DNA from: Shewanella algicola
GTDB lineage: Bacteria > Pseudomonadota > Gammaproteobacteria > Enterobacterales > Shewanellaceae
Length of the DNA: 64,000 nt
Assembly (NCBI RefSeq): GCF_014648035.1
Contig: NZ_BMQI01000006.1
Span: 62,001-126,000 of the forward strand
Direction: 5' to 3'
A program made the position numbers and the translations under genes. The notes beneath the pieces are model-generated. The model did no database searches. It was given only the letters and a program-made list of their open reading frames with translations, and was not told the DNA's origin. Below, piece after piece: positions 26,179 to 37,103 of the stretch (position 1 is the first letter of the stretch; each line of letters opens with the position of its first letter).

Positions 26179-26460
26179 GGATTTTCCTCACTGTCGATAT
26201 CTTGTTGCGAAAACGCCTACTTAAGCTCTGCGTTTATATGCGGGAGCTAATGCTAACATTTAACCGCAAAACACCTCAAGATACTAACTCATATCGGTCA
26301 CATTAATACGATTATTTTTTACTGGAATAGCTTGAAAAATGCTAGGTTATACCAGTATAAAGAATTGAAGTGAGTTATTTCGGAGATTGCTTGCCGTAGT
26401 GCTTGTCATTAGTGGTTGGCATCAGTAACATAGCGAATCCTGAAAACTTGGGGAAGATAG

Positions 26461-27342
26461 ATGATAAACGGAAGCATCGTAGCCTTAATCACACCAATGA
26501 ATAGTGATGGCACAATAGATTATGCAAGCCTTGAACGGCTTGTTGAGTTTCATATCGAAGAAGGCACAGATGCCATTGTGGCAGTCGGTACGACCGGTGA
26601 GTCGGCGACGTTGCCAATGAAAGAGCATGCTGCTGTTGTGGCTCAAACCGTTAAATTTGCCTCAGGTAGAGTTCCTGTGATTGGCGGTAACGGCGCTAAC
26701 GCGACCGCTGAAGCCATTGAATTAACAAAGTCTCTGCAAGATACCGGTGTTGCTGCAATGCTCGGTGTAACCCCATATTACAATAAGCCGACGCCTAAGG
26801 GATTAATTGCCCATTACAAGGCCGTGGCTGCGTGTACTGATATTCCGCAGATTTTATACAATGTACCAGGGCGTACTGCCGTGGACATGAAACCAGAAAC
26901 CGTGGCTGAATTAGCAGGCGTAAGTAACATTATTGGCGTAAAAGAAGCCACTGGCGATGTAAGCCGTGTTGCACGTTTACGTGAATTATGTGGCGAAGAC
27001 TTTTTACTTTACAGCGGCGATGATGGCTCTGCTCGTGAGTTTTTACTCTTGGGTGGTAATGGTGTTATTTCGGTGGCAAACAATGTGGTTCCACGTGCGT
27101 TTAAAGCCATGTGTGATGCCGCATTAGCCAAAGATGCCCAATTAGCTAAATCGATCGATGAGCCGCTAATGGGCTTATACAGTTCGTTATTTTGTGAAGC
27201 TAACCCAATCCCTGTGAAATGGGCAGTTCACCACATGGGCTTAATCTCTCATGGACATATTCGTTTGCCTTTAACTGAACTTTCTGAGCAGTTTCATGGT
27301 CTGTTAATAGAAACAATGAAACAAGCCCAGATAAAGGTATAA
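26461..27342 (+). CDS. dapA: 4-hydroxy-tetrahydrodipicolinate synthase
   Basis: DapA condenses pyruvate with aspartate semialdehyde in lysine and diaminopimelate synthesis. The 293-residue protein shows GTTGES (43-48), Tyr133 in ILYNVPGRT and Schiff-base Lys161 in VKEATGD, all at standard positions. GGGGAAG precedes the ATG. bamC follows after 7 bp, the usual dapA-nlpB arrangement. Confidence 0.97.
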   Translation: MINGSIVALITPMNSDGTIDYASLERLVEFHIEEGTDAIVAVGTTGESATLPMKEHAAVVAQTVKFASGRVPVIGGNGANATAEAIELTKSLQDTGVAAMLGVTPYYNKPTPKGLIAHYKAVAACTDIPQILYNVPGRTAVDMKPETVAELAGVSNIIGVKEATGDVSRVARLRELCGEDFLLYSGDDGSAREFLLLGGNGVISVANNVVPRAFKAMCDAALAKDAQLAKSIDEPLMGLYSSLFCEANPIPVKWAVHHMGLISHGHIRLPLTELSEQFHGLLIETMKQAQIKV

Positions 27343-27349
27343 TAAATTC

Positions 27350-28504
27350 ATGTTAAAGAAAGTCACTCCGTTACTTCTTGTTGCAGCTGTTTCAGCTTGC
27401 AGTACCCCAATTGAGCGTCGTCAGGCTAATGGTACTGACGATTTTATCAATGCCGAAACTACACCAATATTATCGATCCCTGAAGGATTAAATGCGCCTA
27501 CTTACAGCAAAGAGTATGATATTCCTTCTGTGGGTACTAAGTCAGATAAATCGTTAATTGGTAAAAAACTTGATATCCGTGCACCACTGCAAGTATTGCC
27601 AATGGCTGAAGGTACTCATATCGAAGAAAGCAGTGACAACATCCGTGTTGTGATTGATTCAATCGAAAGTACCACAGATCTAAAACAGGAAGTCTTTGAT
27701 GTTATCAAAGGCTACTTATCGAAGAACAATATGGTTATTCGTGCTGAAGATTACGCATCAGGTGTGATTGAAACTGATTGGATTGAGCACCAAGAAGTGA
27801 TCGAATCAAATTGGTGGGGCAGCGACAAAGTGTATACGCTGCGTCAGCGTTATAGCTATAACATTGATGTTAAATCGCACGGTCGTTCTGGCAGTGTCAT
27901 GATTAATTTGCTCGAACATGAAGAGTTCTATAACGGCGAAGATCAAAAGATTTTACTGAGCGGTGACGATAAACGTCGTTACACCACTGACATGCTTAAC
28001 AATGCCATTAGTTATATGAGCATTGCGCGTGACAGAGCAATCCGTGCTGCACGTATTAAACAAAGTCTAGGGATTAAAGTTGATTTAATCACTGGCGGTG
28101 TTGATGATCCAGCATATTGGTTAGCGGATGCGAATTACAATTCTGTTTGGAATCGTTTACGTTTAGTGTTGCCAGAAATGGGCTTTGATGTGGTTGATAT
28201 GGATACCAGCAAAGGCTTGTTCTTCATCAGTTTAGAAGAGAGTGGTGGTTTCTGGAGTTCGTTATGGGCTGAAGAAAAGCTCACATTGAAAAAGGGTAAT
28301 TATCGTTTATTGCTTGAAGAGACTGATAACCCAGAGCAAACAAAAATCTTACTACACGATGTAGAAGATAATGATTTAGACAATGAAGCGATCACCGAAG
28401 TGTATCAAGTGCTTTCAGACTTAATGCAAGAAGATCGTAAAATCTCTGAAAATTCACAACAACAAGCACCGGTGCAACGTGAAGAACGTGGTGAAAGACC
28501 CTAA
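27350..28504 (+). CDS. bamC: Outer-membrane assembly lipoprotein BamC (NlpB)
   Basis: The lipoprotein signal ends at Cys17 (VAAVSACS), predicting anchoring in the outer membrane. The 384-residue protein has two helix-grip domains as in BamC and a variable C-terminal tail (NSQQQAPVQREERGERP). It is an accessory part of the BAM complex that inserts beta-barrel proteins. It overlaps functionally with no neighbour but is co-transcribed with dapA, as in E. coli. A terminator follows. Confidence 0.93.
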   Translation: MLKKVTPLLLVAAVSACSTPIERRQANGTDDFINAETTPILSIPEGLNAPTYSKEYDIPSVGTKSDKSLIGKKLDIRAPLQVLPMAEGTHIEESSDNIRVVIDSIESTTDLKQEVFDVIKGYLSKNNMVIRAEDYASGVIETDWIEHQEVIESNWWGSDKVYTLRQRYSYNIDVKSHGRSGSVMINLLEHEEFYNGEDQKILLSGDDKRRYTTDMLNNAISYMSIARDRAIRAARIKQSLGIKVDLITGGVDDPAYWLADANYNSVWNRLRLVLPEMGFDVVDMDTSKGLFFISLEESGGFWSSLWAEEKLTLKKGNYRLLLEETDNPEQTKILLHDVEDNDLDNEAITEVYQVLSDLMQEDRKISENSQQQAPVQREERGERP

Positions 28505-28522
28505 GTGATTTAATCTGCTGAT

Positions 28523-28554
28523 TAAAAAAGACGCATTTATGCGTCTTTTTTTTT
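28523..28554 (+). terminator. Terminator after bamC
   Basis: AGACGCA-ttta-TGCGTCT with A-run before and eight or more Ts after. Confidence 0.88.
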
Positions 28555-28643
28555 AAGCTAATTGTCACAATATGTGTCGATTGTAAGCTATTTGTAACAA
28601 GTTAACCTGTGATGATGAGTGTTAAATTAAGTGTTATGCGTTT

Positions 28644-28695
28644 TTATGCAACATTTATGCGATATTGTTGCGTAAATTGTATGTTTGTTGCATAA
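28644..28695. promoter_or_regulatory. Three copies of TGTTGCRTAA upstream of the RND operon
   Basis: An inverted copy (TTATGCAACA, 28644-28653), then TGTTGCGTAA (28666-28675) and TGTTGCATAA (28686-28695). The outer two form a perfect 10-bp inverted repeat. They lie 140-190 bp before the adaptor gene and look like sites for one regulator; none is encoded nearby. Confidence 0.45.
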
Positions 28696-28834
28696 GTTGT
28701 CATGGTAAACCACTTTTAACGTAAATGCGTAATATGTTGGCGTAAGTAAAACGCCTTGAAGCAAGCGGTTTGCTGAGTACAATCTCTGTTATTAATAATA
28801 AATATTCATTTTCCTGGATGGTTACGGACAAACA

Positions 28835-29917
28835 ATGAAAAAAATACTCTTACTGATCGCCATAGTGGTCATTGCGGTGTTAGGTTACAACTCATTTGTG
28901 CCTCAAAAGACTCAAACTCAACGACCAAGACCAATACCAAACGTGGTGGTGGCAAAAGTTGAAGTGATGCCGATCCGTGATGAAGTTGAAGCACTAGGTA
29001 CCGGCAGAGCATATGAATCGATTATCGTGACATCTAAAGTCTCTGAAATCGTGAATGAAATTAATTTTGATGATGGTGACATCGTTAAAAAAGGTGCCGT
29101 GTTAGTGCGGTTACGTAGCGATGAACAAAAAGCCAAAGTGGTTGCGGCAGAAGTTAAATTAACGGAAAACTTACGTGAACTTGAGCGTATTCGTTCACTG
29201 GTAAGCAGTAAAACCATTGCAGAATTAGAGCGTGACCGTTTACAAAGCCTTATTGACACCACCCGTGCTGAAGTTGCGCAAGCTAAAGCGGCCTTAAACG
29301 ATCGGGTTATTTCAGCGCCTTTTGCAGGGCGTCTTGGTTTACGTCAGGTTAGTATGGGCAGTTTAGTCACCCCAGGCGAGCAAATAAGCACCTTAGATGA
29401 TGTCAGTAAAATCAAATTAGACTTCTCAGTACCTGAACGGTTTATTCAAGAGTTACAACCAGGCAAATTGGTGGAAGCACGCGCAGTTGCTTATCCTGAT
29501 CGTATATTCAAAGGGGTTGTGACTTCGATAGACAGCCGAGTTAATCCTCAAACCCGTGCGGTGATTGTTCGTGCGGTGATGCCAAACTCAGACCTTAGCC
29601 TACTGCCAGGTATGCTAATGAAAGTAAAGCTGATTAAACAAAGTCGCGAAGCACTTTTATTACCTGAAGCGGCCATTATTCCTATTCAAAGTAAACATTT
29701 TGTTTATATCGTTGGTGCAGACAATAAAGTGGTTCAACAGCAAGTGACATTAGGGATCCGCTCAAGAGGTTGGGCTGAAATTACTGAAGGACTCGATATT
29801 GGTCAGCAAGTGATTATTCGCGGTATTTTAAAAGTACGTCCAGGTGATGAAGTAAAAGTCCAACAAGCAGAAAACTTTAAATTTGCCCAAGTCGAAGATA
29901 CGGAGAAGGCAGCATGA
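28835..29917 (+). CDS. RND efflux pump periplasmic adaptor (membrane fusion protein)
   Basis: The 360-residue protein has an N-terminal membrane anchor (ILLLIAIVVIAVLGY), a barrel-sandwich lipoyl-like domain split around a short coiled-coil hairpin (about 95-150), and a beta-barrel ending in a membrane-proximal domain (VQQQVTLGIRSRGWAEI). It links the inner-membrane transporter to an outer-membrane channel. Its stop overlaps the transporter start by 4 bp (ATGA), so they form one operon. No TolC-like gene is adjacent. Confidence 0.9.
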   Translation: MKKILLLIAIVVIAVLGYNSFVPQKTQTQRPRPIPNVVVAKVEVMPIRDEVEALGTGRAYESIIVTSKVSEIVNEINFDDGDIVKKGAVLVRLRSDEQKAKVVAAEVKLTENLRELERIRSLVSSKTIAELERDRLQSLIDTTRAEVAQAKAALNDRVISAPFAGRLGLRQVSMGSLVTPGEQISTLDDVSKIKLDFSVPERFIQELQPGKLVEARAVAYPDRIFKGVVTSIDSRVNPQTRAVIVRAVMPNSDLSLLPGMLMKVKLIKQSREALLLPEAAIIPIQSKHFVYIVGADNKVVQQQVTLGIRSRGWAEITEGLDIGQQVIIRGILKVRPGDEVKVQQAENFKFAQVEDTEKAA

Positions 29918-32900
29918 TATTAACTGACTTATCTGTCAAACGGCCAGTTTTTGCATCTGTAATCAGTATTTTATTAATTGTATTGGGCTTAGTGTCGTTT
30001 GGTAAGTTGCCGCTGCGCGAATACCCCAATATCGACCCACCGATTGTTTCGGTTGAAACCAGTTACCGTGGAGCAAGTGCTTCAGTGGTAGAAAGCCGTA
30101 TTACCCAGCTGATTGAAGATAAAATCAGTGGTGTTGAAGGTATTCGTCAAATCAGTTCATCAAGTAGCGATGGCCGCTCAAACGTGACGATTGAGTTTGA
30201 TATTAATCGTGATATTGAAGCCGCGACCAACGATGTACGAGACAGAATTTCGGGGTTATTAGAACAATTACCAGAAGAAGCCGATTCACCGTCTATTTAC
30301 AAAGCTAACGGTAGTGATGAAGTTATCATGTGGTTAAATTTGGTCTCTGATCAAATGGATATACTAGAGTTAACGGATTATGCTAACCGTTACTTAGTTG
30401 ACCGTTTTTCGGTGATTGACGGGGTATCAACGCTGCGTTTAGGCGGTGGCAAGGTTTATGCTTTACGGATATGGATTGACCGTCAAGCTCTTGCTTCACG
30501 CAATCTAACCGTGTCTGATGTTGAAGATGCATTACGCTCTGAAAACGTTGAATTACCCGCAGGCTCAATTGAATCTAAAGACCGTCACTTTACCGTTCGT
30601 TTAGATCGGGTGTTCAAAACAGCAGAAGATTTTTCTAACTTGGTGATCACTCAAGGTGATGATGGTTACTTAGTCAAACTTGCAGATGTTGCCAAAGTTG
30701 AAATTGGCTCAGAAGAAGAGCGGATTATCTTTAGAGGCAACAAAGAATCGATGATTGGCCTTGGTGTAAGCAAGCAATCAACGGCGAATACACTTGAAGT
30801 TGCCCGTGCTGCTAATGCCTTGGTTGATCAATTAAACCCAACATTACCAGCGGGTATGGAAATTAAACGTTCATACGACAGCTCGGTATTTATTGAAGCC
30901 TCGATTGATGAAGTGTACCAAACCCTATTTATCGCCATGGTATTGGTCATTATTGTGATTTACCTGTTTTTAGGCTCAGTTAGGGCAATGTTAATTCCGG
31001 CAATCACGGTACCTGTGTCGTTATTAGCCACCTTTATTGTGCTTTATGCCTTAGGTTATACCATTAACTTACTGACCTTACTGGCAATGATTTTAGCCAT
31101 TGGTATGGTGGTTGATGACGCGATTGTGATGTTAGAAAACATTCACCGTCGTATCGAAGAAGGTGACTCGCCATTAAAAGCGGCTTTCTTAGGTGCCCGA
31201 GAAGTCGCCTTTGCCGTCGTAGCAACCACATTGGTACTGGTAGCGGTCTTTATGCCTATTACCTTCCTAGAAGGCGATTTAGGTAAGCTATTTAAAGAGT
31301 TTGCGGTGACCATGAGCGCCGCGGTGATATTTTCAAGTATTGTTGCGTTAACGCTGACTCCAATGATGTGCTCTAAACTACTTAAACCGGCCGATCAAGA
31401 CCCATGGCTCGTTAAGCAAGTCGATAAGATGATGAACAAGTTATCTGACTGGTATCTGGTTACACTTAATACTGGGATGAAGCGTCCTGTTATGGTGTCG
31501 CTCGTGGTGCTAATTGCGTTTGGTTTAAGTGGCTATTTGCTCAATAAAGTGCCGCAAGAATTTGCTCCTCAAGAAGACCGTGGTTCAATGTTTTTGATTG
31601 TTAATGGTCCGCAAGGCGCCAGTTTTGAGTACATTGAAAAGTACATGGATGAAGTGGAAGGGCGCTTAATGCCATTGGTTGAAGCCGGTGATATTAAACG
31701 TTTACTTATTCGTGCACCACGAGGTTTTGGTGCAGGAGCTGATTTCTCCAAAGGTATGGCTATCATTGTATTAGAGGATTGGGCTGAACGCCGTAGTGCC
31801 AATGAGATTATTGTTGATATACGCGCTCGTTTAGCAGATTTGGCTGGTATAAGAGCGTTCCCCATCATGCGACAAGCTTTTGGTCGTGGCGTCGGTAAAC
31901 CAGTACAGTTTGTCATTGGTGGCCCAAGTTATGAAGAACTCGCCGATTGGCGAGACACCATGCTTGAGAAAGCCAAAGACAATCAAAATATCATTGGCTT
32001 AGATCATGACTATCAAGAAACTAAACCGCAATTAAGAGTGATCATTGACCGTGATCGCGCCGCCGATTTAGGGGTGTCTATTTCGCATCTTGGGCGTACT
32101 TTAGAGTCAATGTTAGGCTCACGCCTGGTCACTACCTTTATGCGTGATGGCGAAGAGTATGACGTGATCGTTGAAGGTAACCGCGATAATCAAAATACGG
32201 CCACTGATATGGAAAACATCTATGTGCGCTCTGACCGCTCACAAGAGCTAATACCATTATCAAACTTAGTCACGATTGAAGAGTTTGCCGATGCCAGTTC
32301 GCTTAATCGTTATAATCGCATGCGCTCGATTACCCTAGAGGCTAACCTCGCTCATGATTACAGCCTAGGTGAAGCGCTTGATTATCTAAATAACTTAGCC
32401 AGCACTTATTTACCTGCTGAAGCCGTGATTAGTTACAAAGGGCCGTCATTGGATTATCAAGAATCTGGTAACTCGATGAACTTTGTGTTTTTGCTGGCGC
32501 TGGGCATTGTGTTTTTAGTGTTAGCAGCGCAGTTTGAAAGCTTTATTCACCCGATGGTGATTATGCTTACGGTGCCATTGGCAACTTTAGGTGCGTTAAT
32601 CGGATTGTGGGTGACTGGCCAAAGTATCAACATTTATAGCCAAATTGGTATCATCATGTTGGTGGGGCTGGCGGCTAAAAACGGTATTTTGATTGTGGAG
32701 TTCTCTAATCAGCTCCGTGACCGCGGAGTTGAGTTTCAACAAGCCATTTTGCAGGCTTCTTCTCAGCGCTTAAGGCCTATTTTAATGACAGGTATCACCA
32801 CTGCAGCCGGCGCTATTCCGTTAGTGATAGCCTCTGGTGCAGGGGCTGAAACTCGCTTTGTGATTGGTGTGGTGGTGTTGTCGGGTATTTTATTGGCAAC

Positions 32901-33009
32901 CTTCTTTACCTTGATTGTTATTCCGGTGGCATACAGTCTCTTTGCCCGTAATAGCAGCTCGCCAGAAGCGGTGGCTAAGCAGTTAGAAATCGAATTAAAA
33001 GAAGACTAA
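29914..33009 (+). CDS. RND multidrug efflux transporter, HAE1 family
   Basis: The 1031-residue protein has the RND architecture: TM1, a large periplasmic loop, TM2-7, a second loop, and TM8-12. VDDAIVMLENIHRRIEEG carries the proton-relay Asp region of TM4, and LVGLAAKNGILIVEFSNQLRD the TM10 Lys/Asn region. The closest named groups are the MexF/MdtB-like and VexF-like HAE1 pumps of marine bacteria. The substrate cannot be read from sequence. GGAGAAGG precedes the ATG. Confidence 0.92.
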   Translation: MILTDLSVKRPVFASVISILLIVLGLVSFGKLPLREYPNIDPPIVSVETSYRGASASVVESRITQLIEDKISGVEGIRQISSSSSDGRSNVTIEFDINRDIEAATNDVRDRISGLLEQLPEEADSPSIYKANGSDEVIMWLNLVSDQMDILELTDYANRYLVDRFSVIDGVSTLRLGGGKVYALRIWIDRQALASRNLTVSDVEDALRSENVELPAGSIESKDRHFTVRLDRVFKTAEDFSNLVITQGDDGYLVKLADVAKVEIGSEEERIIFRGNKESMIGLGVSKQSTANTLEVARAANALVDQLNPTLPAGMEIKRSYDSSVFIEASIDEVYQTLFIAMVLVIIVIYLFLGSVRAMLIPAITVPVSLLATFIVLYALGYTINLLTLLAMILAIGMVVDDAIVMLENIHRRIEEGDSPLKAAFLGAREVAFAVVATTLVLVAVFMPITFLEGDLGKLFKEFAVTMSAAVIFSSIVALTLTPMMCSKLLKPADQDPWLVKQVDKMMNKLSDWYLVTLNTGMKRPVMVSLVVLIAFGLSGYLLNKVPQEFAPQEDRGSMFLIVNGPQGASFEYIEKYMDEVEGRLMPLVEAGDIKRLLIRAPRGFGAGADFSKGMAIIVLEDWAERRSANEIIVDIRARLADLAGIRAFPIMRQAFGRGVGKPVQFVIGGPSYEELADWRDTMLEKAKDNQNIIGLDHDYQETKPQLRVIIDRDRAADLGVSISHLGRTLESMLGSRLVTTFMRDGEEYDVIVEGNRDNQNTATDMENIYVRSDRSQELIPLSNLVTIEEFADASSLNRYNRMRSITLEANLAHDYSLGEALDYLNNLASTYLPAEAVISYKGPSLDYQESGNSMNFVFLLALGIVFLVLAAQFESFIHPMVIMLTVPLATLGALIGLWVTGQSINIYSQIGIIMLVGLAAKNGILIVEFSNQLRDRGVEFQQAILQASSQRLRPILMTGITTAAGAIPLVIASGAGAETRFVIGVVVLSGILLATFFTLIVIPVAYSLFARNSSSPEAVAKQLEIELKED

Positions 33010-33031
33010 TAGCGGCTCGCAAGCACTTAAA

Positions 33032-33061
33032 AAGCCAGTCAGGTCAATGACTGGCTTTTTT
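33032..33061 (+). terminator. Terminator after the RND transporter
   Basis: AAGCCAGTC-aggtcaat-GACTGGCTT followed by TTTTT, 23 bp after the stop. Confidence 0.88.
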
Positions 33062-33099
33062 GTTTGTATTGTCTCTTCCTGAAATGTGTTAACACATAA

Positions 33100-33531
33100 T
33101 TAAGGGCGAATAACCAAACATGTCGCGGTTGCAGTAGCGAGTAACTTGCCATCTTCTGTGGTTAAGGTACCTTCTGAAATACCTAAAGATTTAGACAAGT
33201 TCATTAAATTACCCTTGGCAATTAAGCGCTGATTTTTCGGTACAGGGCGCACCATTTTAATATTTAGATCAATGGTTGAATAACTTACACCGGCTGGCAA
33301 TGCCGAATGCACAGCACAGGCGGTGACAGTGTCTAGTACTGTCGCCGCAAACCCACCGTGTACACCGCCCATAGGATTCAGATGGTGTTCATTTGCAAAG
33401 GCTTCAAACATCACGTTGCCTTCATTGACATCGATGGGCTTCATCGGGATGACTTTGCTAATTGAAGGGGCAGGGATCTCGCCATTTAATATGGCTTGCA
33501 TTTGTTGTAATCCAGTGAGATTTTTCATCAT
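33100..33531 (-). CDS. PaaI-family hotdog thioesterase
   Basis: The 143-residue hotdog-fold protein has the PaaI signature HLNPMGGVHGGFAATVLDT (HGG with the following Asp) and the central strand YSTIDLNIKMVRPV. Members hydrolyse acyl- or aryl-CoA thioesters. It is downstream of fadE on the same strand, separated by a terminator hairpin, so a role in acyl-CoA turnover is plausible but not shown. Confidence 0.87.
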   Translation of the reverse strand: MMKNLTGLQQMQAILNGEIPAPSISKVIPMKPIDVNEGNVMFEAFANEHHLNPMGGVHGGFAATVLDTVTACAVHSALPAGVSYSTIDLNIKMVRPVPKNQRLIAKGNLMNLSKSLGISEGTLTTEDGKLLATATATCLVIRP

Positions 33532-33570
33532 TATCCTTGACGGTTTATGTCATTCACAATTTTTAACCAT

Positions 33571-33604
33571 AAAAAAAGGTAAAGCACATGCTTTACCTTT
33601 TTTG
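33571..33604 (-). terminator. Terminator after fadE (minus strand)
   Basis: GGTAAAGC-acat-GCTTTACC flanked by A7 on the left and T6 on the right, so it can work in both directions; it sits 16 bp after the fadE stop. Confidence 0.85.
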
Positions 33605-33619
33605 ACTTCAGCTTAGTGA

Positions 33620-36067
33620 TTAAGCTGCTTTTCCTTGCTTGGCTTTAGGCGCAAGTTGTGCACGTAACTCTTCGGTGTCAAAGTCATCAACGTTAATTGA
33701 TTTCAGACGACCAATTTCAGCACGTTCAAGTAAAGCGATTTCGCTGTCGCTTAACACACCAAGCGCTTTACCTTCTGCAGCAACTTTGTCTAACCACATA
33801 AATGGTAGACGCTTACCGGCAGCTTTACAGACTTTGTCATAAAGCGGTTCGGCTGCAAGAATATCTTTAAAGGTTTGTTCTTGAATACCCACAACGTTGA
33901 ACTCTGATGGGGTCCAGAACTGGCCTTTACCTAAACGGTCACGACTCGCACATGGCGTTTGCATGATCTTAGCCACTTTGTGATCTAATACATCACTAGG
34001 GCGTTTAATTGGACGACCAAATGGGAAGATAACGGCACGTAGTGCAATGCCAAGCCCCATTGGGAAGTTGTTAAGCAAGTCATCTAATGAATCTTGTAAC
34101 TTGTATAACGAATCTTCTACAGCCCATTGTACTAATGGTAAATCTTCAGTTAAACGGCCATCATCTTGATAACGTTTCAACGTAGCTGAAGTCAGGTATA
34201 GCTGGCTTAATAAGTCACCTAAACGGGCAGAAATACGTTCTTTACGTTTAAGGTTGCCACCTAAGGTTGCCATAGCTAAGTCAGATAATAACGCTAAGTT
34301 AGCACTGAAACGGTTCATCTGCTGATAATAACGTTTTGTTTTATCTGAATAAGGGCTATTGGTGAAGTAAGATGAGGTTAAACCCATCCAGAAGCTACGA
34401 ATAAAGTTAGACGTTGCAAAACCAATATGACCAAAGATGGCTGAGTCAAAGTTATCTAAACCACGGCTAGCATCAGTATCAAAGGCAGATTCCATTTCGG
34501 CCAATACATATGGATGACAGCGGATTGCGCCCTGACCATAAATAATCATTGAACGGGTTAGAATGTTTGCGCCTTCTACCGTAATGGCAATCGGTGCAGC
34601 TTGATAGCCACGACCTAAGTAGTTATTTGGGCCAAGACACACGCCTTTACCGCCGTGAATGTCCATTGCATCAATAACACATTTTTGCATTCTGTCTGTT
34701 AAATGGTACTTAACGATGGCAGAAATTACCGATGGTTTTTCACCTAAATCAATTGCAGTCGTGGTCAATGTTGACACGGCATCCATAAGGTAAGCATTAC
34801 CACCAATACGTGCCATTGGCTCTTCGATGCCTTCTAACTTACCAATAGGTAACTTAAATTGACGACGAATACGCGCATATGCCCCCGTTGCTATCGCTGC
34901 AGTTTTAACACCACCGGCAGAGTTTGATGGCAGGGTGATACCACGACCAACAGATAAGCACTCAACTAGCATTCTCCAACCTTGGCCGGCCATTTCAGGA
35001 CCACCAATGATGAAGCTTAACGGTACAAAGACTTCATTGCCGCGTGTTGGACCATTTTGGAACATACAGTTCAATGGAAAATGACGACGGCCAGTTTCAA
35101 CACCTGGAATGTCAGTTGGAATAAGCGCACAAGTAATGCCTAATTCTTCTTTATCACCTAATAACTGCTCAGGGTCACGCAATTTAAAGGCCAAGCCTAG
35201 TACAGTCGCAACAGGTGCTAAAGTAATGTAACGCTTGTTCCAGGTTAGCTTCATACCAAGGACTTCTTCGCCTTGGAACTCACCTTTACATACAATACCA
35301 AAGTCAGGAATAGAGCCAGCGTCACTGCCTGCTTCTGGGCTAGTTAGTGCAAAACATGGCACTTCTAAACCTTGCGCTAGACGAGGGAGGTAGTGGTCTT
35401 GTTGGTCTTTAGTGCCATAGTGTTGTAAAAGCTCACCAGGGCCTAATGAGTTAGGTACACCCACTGTTGAAGCCAGTTCACTGCTTACACCGGCTAATTT
35501 TTGTAATACACAAGATTGCGCATAAGCAGAATACTCTAAACCGCCGTACTTCTTCTTAATGATCATCGCAAAGAAGCCGTTGTCTTTAAGATACTGCCAC
35601 ACATCTTGTGGGAGATCGCCAAGTTCATGCGAAACCTGATGTTGGTTAAGCATTTTACACACTTCTTCAACTGGGCCGTCTAAGAATGCTTGTTCTTCAG
35701 CGCTTAAGCGTGCTTTTGGATAATTATGAAGTTTGCTCCAGTTCGGTTTACCGGCAAACAAATCAGCTTCCCACCAGGTTGTTCCCGCTTCAATGGCTTC
35801 TTTTTCGGTAGAAGACATCTCTGGCATAATGCCGCGATAAACTTTCAACAGTGGACGACTGATGTAATTTTGTCTGAAAGATTTGATGTTTAATGGCAGT
35901 GCGATAACAAGGAATACAATCCATGAAATGACACCAATAATGTCCAATGTGCTGCCAACAACCATCACAATTGCCGCAGCAATGGTGGTTGATAATAGCG
36001 ATACGCGAAGGTATGCCATAGCGCCGAGCACAAAGATCATCGCGATGATCCAAAGTAGGGTGGTCAC
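33620..36067 (-). CDS. fadE: Acyl-CoA dehydrogenase FadE
   Basis: FadE catalyses the first oxidation of beta-oxidation. At 815 residues it matches E. coli FadE (814). It has two to three N-terminal membrane helices (1-65), the acyl-CoA dehydrogenase core ([35 protein letters not shown]) and the long FadE C-terminal extension. The start codon is GTG with AAGGAG eight bases upstream. A perfect 22-bp palindrome fitting the PsrA operator pattern lies about 130 bp upstream, consistent with fatty-acid-responsive repression. Confidence 0.94.
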   Translation of the reverse strand: MTTLLWIIAMIFVLGAMAYLRVSLLSTTIAAAIVMVVGSTLDIIGVISWIVFLVIALPLNIKSFRQNYISRPLLKVYRGIMPEMSSTEKEAIEAGTTWWEADLFAGKPNWSKLHNYPKARLSAEEQAFLDGPVEEVCKMLNQHQVSHELGDLPQDVWQYLKDNGFFAMIIKKKYGGLEYSAYAQSCVLQKLAGVSSELASTVGVPNSLGPGELLQHYGTKDQQDHYLPRLAQGLEVPCFALTSPEAGSDAGSIPDFGIVCKGEFQGEEVLGMKLTWNKRYITLAPVATVLGLAFKLRDPEQLLGDKEELGITCALIPTDIPGVETGRRHFPLNCMFQNGPTRGNEVFVPLSFIIGGPEMAGQGWRMLVECLSVGRGITLPSNSAGGVKTAAIATGAYARIRRQFKLPIGKLEGIEEPMARIGGNAYLMDAVSTLTTTAIDLGEKPSVISAIVKYHLTDRMQKCVIDAMDIHGGKGVCLGPNNYLGRGYQAAPIAITVEGANILTRSMIIYGQGAIRCHPYVLAEMESAFDTDASRGLDNFDSAIFGHIGFATSNFIRSFWMGLTSSYFTNSPYSDKTKRYYQQMNRFSANLALLSDLAMATLGGNLKRKERISARLGDLLSQLYLTSATLKRYQDDGRLTEDLPLVQWAVEDSLYKLQDSLDDLLNNFPMGLGIALRAVIFPFGRPIKRPSDVLDHKVAKIMQTPCASRDRLGKGQFWTPSEFNVVGIQEQTFKDILAAEPLYDKVCKAAGKRLPFMWLDKVAAEGKALGVLSDSEIALLERAEIGRLKSINVDDFDTEELRAQLAPKAKQGKAA

Positions 36068-36197
36068 TGTACTTCTCCTTAAAGCTATTTTATAGGCAGA
36101 AAATAGCTTATTTATTATTGATCTGATTCACAGGAATTGTTGTGGTCTGACCTGTGTCACATAAAAGTTAACCTTATCTAGCCTCGAATACAAGTGT

Positions 36198-36219
36198 TTT
36201 TCAAACAATTGTTTGAAAA
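36198..36219. promoter_or_regulatory. PsrA-like operator upstream of fadE
   Basis: TTTTCAAAC-aatt-GTTTGAAAA is a perfect 22-bp palindrome. It matches the TYAAAC-N4-GTTTRA pattern seen in front of psrA at 51.7 kb. It lies between fadE and the divergent yafJ-like gene. Confidence 0.65.
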
Positions 36220-36326
36220 TTTGTGTGTTTGAAACGTTCCACTCAATAAGCATAGTAGATACAATACGTTCGACTTATTAAAATCGGTCAAAATGGCTCA
36301 ATTTTACAACTATAAAGGCAAGTTTA

Positions 36327-37103
36327 ATGTGCGAATTACTGGCGATGAGTGCCAATGTGCCAACAGATATTGTGTTCAGTTTTACAGGCTTAGCCGAACG
36401 AGGTGGGGTGACCGGACCGCATGTTGATGGTTGGGGAATTACGTTTTACGAAGGCAAAGGTAATCGCACTTTTAAAGACGCGTGTCCGAGTAGTAAATCG
36501 CACATTGCCGATTTGATTAAATCTTATCCGATTAAAAGTGAGATCGTGGTGAGCCATATTCGCCAGGCCAATCGAGGTTGCGTGTCGCTGGTCAATACCC
36601 ACCCGTTTACCCGCGAGTTATGGGGACGCTATTGGACCTATGCCCACAATGGCCAATTATCAGATTACAAAGGTAAGTTTACAGTATCACGTTTTCAACC
36701 TGTCGGAGACACAGACAGTGAATTGGCTTTTTGCTGGATTTTAGAATCAGTCGTTAACCATTTTGGTGAGCAAGAACCTGAAAATATGCAACCAGTTTTT
36801 GATTATATCGCCAAGCTTGCAGATGAAATTCGTGAGTTAGGAGTGTTCAATATGTTACTGAGTAATGGCATCGATTTAATGGCATATTGCACCAACAATT
36901 TATGCCACATTACCCGCCGTGCGCCCTTTGGTAAGGCAACTCTGATTGATACCGATGTGGTGATTGATTTTAGTCAAGAAACCACGCCAAATGACGTGGT
37001 GACCGTGATTGCGACAAGGCCATTAACCAACAATGAAAATTGGGTTGTGCTCAGCCCTGGCGACTGGAAGTTATTTAGAAAAGGCGAGTTAGTCCTCGGC
37101 TAA
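36327..37103 (+). CDS. yafJ: Class II glutamine amidotransferase, YafJ type
   Basis: The 258-residue Ntn-type glutamine amidotransferase domain starts MCELLAMSAN, so Cys2 becomes the N-terminal nucleophile after Met removal. GVTGPHVDGWGI, SHIRQANRG and NTHPF-HNGQL motifs are those of the YafJ/GATase_4 group. No synthetase domain is attached and the amide acceptor is unknown. It is divergent from fadE and overlaps the 3' end of the next gene by 15 bp. Confidence 0.88.
   Translation: MCELLAMSANVPTDIVFSFTGLAERGGVTGPHVDGWGITFYEGKGNRTFKDACPSSKSHIADLIKSYPIKSEIVVSHIRQANRGCVSLVNTHPFTRELWGRYWTYAHNGQLSDYKGKFTVSRFQPVGDTDSELAFCWILESVVNHFGEQEPENMQPVFDYIAKLADEIRELGVFNMLLSNGIDLMAYCTNNLCHITRRAPFGKATLIDTDVVIDFSQETTPNDVVTVIATRPLTNNENWVVLSPGDWKLFRKGELVLG

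Larger units (their letters stand above)
28505..28834. other. Intergenic region upstream of the RND pump
   Basis: It contains the bamC terminator and a cluster of TGTTGCRTAA elements between 28644 and 28695 (listed separately). No gene is seen. Confidence 0.55.
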
